From NCBI RefSeq assembly GCF_019399895.1, contig NC_091875.1:3286001-3350000 (forward strand): DNA of 64,000 nt, given 5' to 3'. Position numbers and translations under genes: made by a program. Positions 62,464-64,000 of this stretch are shown here, in pieces. The notes under the pieces are model-generated. The model saw only the letters and a list, made by a program, of their open reading frames with translations. It ran no database searches and was not told where the DNA came from. Each line of letters starts with the position of its first letter. Within the stretch, counting starts at the first letter, position 1. The DNA comes from Cardiocondyla obscurior (lineage: Eukaryota > Arthropoda > Insecta > Hymenoptera > Formicidae).

Positions 62464-63513
62464 ATGTCGGAACGTGTGGAATTGCAACATTTAGTAAATA
62501 CCGATGTGGAAAGTACCACAATGGATCAACATAAAAAAAAAAATTCTATTTTATTATGCGAATCGTGTCCTTATATGGGTCTGGTATTAGCTACACTCTC
62601 GTCTTTGTTCTTCTCATTATGTAGCGTGATTGTAAAGAGTCTCGTGGAGATAAATCCAACAGAAATGGCAGTCTTCAGATTTGTGGGGGTATTATTACCA
62701 GCTATACCAATTGTGATTTATAAAGGTGAACACCCTTTTCCAAAGGGACGTAGATTAATTCTTATTTTGAGAAGTTTTATCGGTACTACGGGGCTTATGT
62801 TGAGCTTTTATGCCTTCAGACATATGCCACTGGCCGATGCGTCAGTTATTGTATTTTCTGTTCCTGTGTTTGTCGCAATATTTGCCCGGATATTTTTGAA
62901 AGAGCCCTGCGGTTTATTTAACGTTCTCACTGTATGCTTAACTCTGATTGGCGTGGTATTGATAACGCGGCCGCCTTTAATTTTTGGTAATACTGTAAAA
63001 TCTCTCTCGGATGGCCATGTTAAACCAGAACATGCAGACTTATGGGGTGCTATGGCTGCTTTCTCAGCTACTTTATTTGGTGCAAATGCATATGTTTTGT
63101 TACGTGCATTGAAAGGTCTCCACTTTTCTGTTATAATGACAAACTTCGGTTCGTTCGCTTTAATTCAAACTACTCTTATATCATGGGCAATTGGTGCGTT
63201 GTGTATTCCGCAATGTGGTACCGATAGGCTCTTAGTTGTTGCACTTGCATTATTTAGTTTCGCAGGCCAAATTTTGTTGACCTTAGCTCTTCAAATTGAA
63301 CAAGCTGGTCCAGTGGCCATAGCAAGATCCACAGACATTGTCTTTGCATTCTTTTGGCAAGTACTTTTTTTTAATGAAATACCAAATCGATATTCTATAG
63401 GCGGGGCTATACTAGTCACTAGCTCAGTTTTGTTAATAGGATTAAGAAAGTGGGCTATCTCGTTACCAGAAACATCTAATATTAAAAAGTCTCTTCGGAT
63501 TCTAGTCATATAA
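62464..63513 (+). CDS. SLC35G1-like EamA/drug-metabolite transporter, 349 aa, single coding exon
   Basis: Multi-pass membrane protein of the drug/metabolite transporter superfamily, solute carrier family 35 member G1-like. Human SLC35G1 (POST) has been linked to store-operated calcium regulation and citrate export; the substrate here is unknown. After a hydrophilic N-terminus of about 40 residues there are about ten hydrophobic segments in two EamA repeats (about residues 43-165 and 190-330). Family-typical pieces include ADASVIVFSVPVFVAIFARI, the repeat-closing LTLIGVVLITRPP, and ALQIEQAGPVAIARSTDIVF near the end. The start chosen is the ATG two bases after the acceptor; upstream codons in this frame lie in the intron. 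The frame runs to TAA at 63511-63513. Length is usual for the family. Confidence 0.93.
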   Translation: MSERVELQHLVNTDVESTTMDQHKKKNSILLCESCPYMGLVLATLSSLFFSLCSVIVKSLVEINPTEMAVFRFVGVLLPAIPIVIYKGEHPFPKGRRLILILRSFIGTTGLMLSFYAFRHMPLADASVIVFSVPVFVAIFARIFLKEPCGLFNVLTVCLTLIGVVLITRPPLIFGNTVKSLSDGHVKPEHADLWGAMAAFSATLFGANAYVLLRALKGLHFSVIMTNFGSFALIQTTLISWAIGALCIPQCGTDRLLVVALALFSFAGQILLTLALQIEQAGPVAIARSTDIVFAFFWQVLFFNEIPNRYSIGGAILVTSSVLLIGLRKWAISLPETSNIKKSLRILVI

Positions 63514-64000
63514 GTAGTGATTTTTTTTTTTCTTTTTAATTAAGAAACGAAAAGTAGACTGTGAATAATATCGAACAAGCAATGACACGTGAGAGATTAC
63601 TGGAAACAATAACAATTTAAATATTTGTTTTAAAACGTACATGTACAGATTTACACATGTAGAAAGGAGAGGAATTGTTTCAAAGGGAATGCATATGTGT
63701 AGGCATGAGTGTATGTGCGAACGTGTGCACATCCGAAACATTGTTTTATACACCTATTAAATATAAATATGTATATAAAATATATTTATATTGCGTATGT
63801 GCATAATACTTAAACTTGTAATTAAATGATTTTTAAATTAGATTGCGATACCAGTATAATTAAATTTCCTATTTTTAGCACTTCTATACCTGGCACATTA
63901 AATTTCCATTTCTATAATAGTTTCATGAGCATTTCATGATCTTATCCTATGCTTTATATGAACTTTATAAAATTAAAATGTAAATAAAATATCGACATCT
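63514..64000 (+). terminator. 3' UTR and polyadenylation region of the SLC35G1-like gene
   Basis: AT-rich sequence after the stop. AATAAA near 63983-63988 is the strongest polyadenylation signal visible, close to the window edge; an earlier cleavage site is also possible. No further gene is seen. Confidence 0.45.

Noticed and set aside
1..64000. tRNA, rRNA, CRISPR or bacterial defence genes
   Set aside because: No T-loop-like or rRNA-like sequence, no spaced direct repeats and no bacterial-type gene clusters were noticed by eye; a tRNA or miRNA scan would be needed to exclude small RNA genes fully.

Overview
The window is nuclear DNA of an insect. Split genes with short AT-rich introns and GT/AG boundaries, enhancer of rudimentary, a lethal(2)giant discs orthologue with four DM14 repeats, a traffic jam-type large Maf factor and a pickpocket-type DEG/ENaC channel all point that way. 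AT-rich housekeeping genes beside CpG-rich intergenic DNA, and rather diverged proteins, suggest Hymenoptera, perhaps an ant. That last step is inference; no species is claimed. I see no prokaryotic operon, CRISPR array, rRNA or tRNA.

Left third (1-17.5 kb): a compact block of four housekeeping genes in two head-to-head pairs. FANCD2 (minus, runs off the left edge) is back-to-back with enhancer of rudimentary (plus). FHIP (minus) is back-to-back with lgd/CC2D1 (plus). e(r) and FHIP converge. FANCD2 acts in interstrand-crosslink repair; e(r) is a small nuclear cofactor; FHIP links Hook/dynein to endosomes; Lgd regulates ESCRT-III on endosomes. Summed exon lengths for each complete gene give an intact frame: e(r) 103 aa, FHIP 981 aa, lgd 797 aa.

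Middle (17.5-56.3 kb): one recognisable gene, the large Maf bZIP factor traffic jam (coding exons 29.1-32.0 kb, 444 aa), between about 11 kb and 24 kb of DNA without a recognisable protein gene. This flanking DNA is richer in CpG than the left block and carries microsatellites, a TTAA-flanked piggyBac-like MITE, TGACG/CRE-type site clusters, palindromes, TATA-box promoter candidates and a chain of splice signals on the minus strand near 37.6-38.5 kb that suggests an unannotated transcript.

Right end (56.3-64 kb): a ten-exon DEG/ENaC channel (525 aa), a roughly 350-bp foldback element, a doubtful small minus-strand gene, and an SLC35G1-like EamA transporter with its whole coding sequence in one exon (349 aa).

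The observations most worth following are the apparent Lys-to-Arg change at the FANCD2 monoubiquitination position, the SQ/TQ-rich N-terminal extension of the same protein, the minus-strand spliced transcript candidate, and the foldback and MITE elements. I found no new multi-gene system. All exon boundaries were read by eye and need transcript confirmation.
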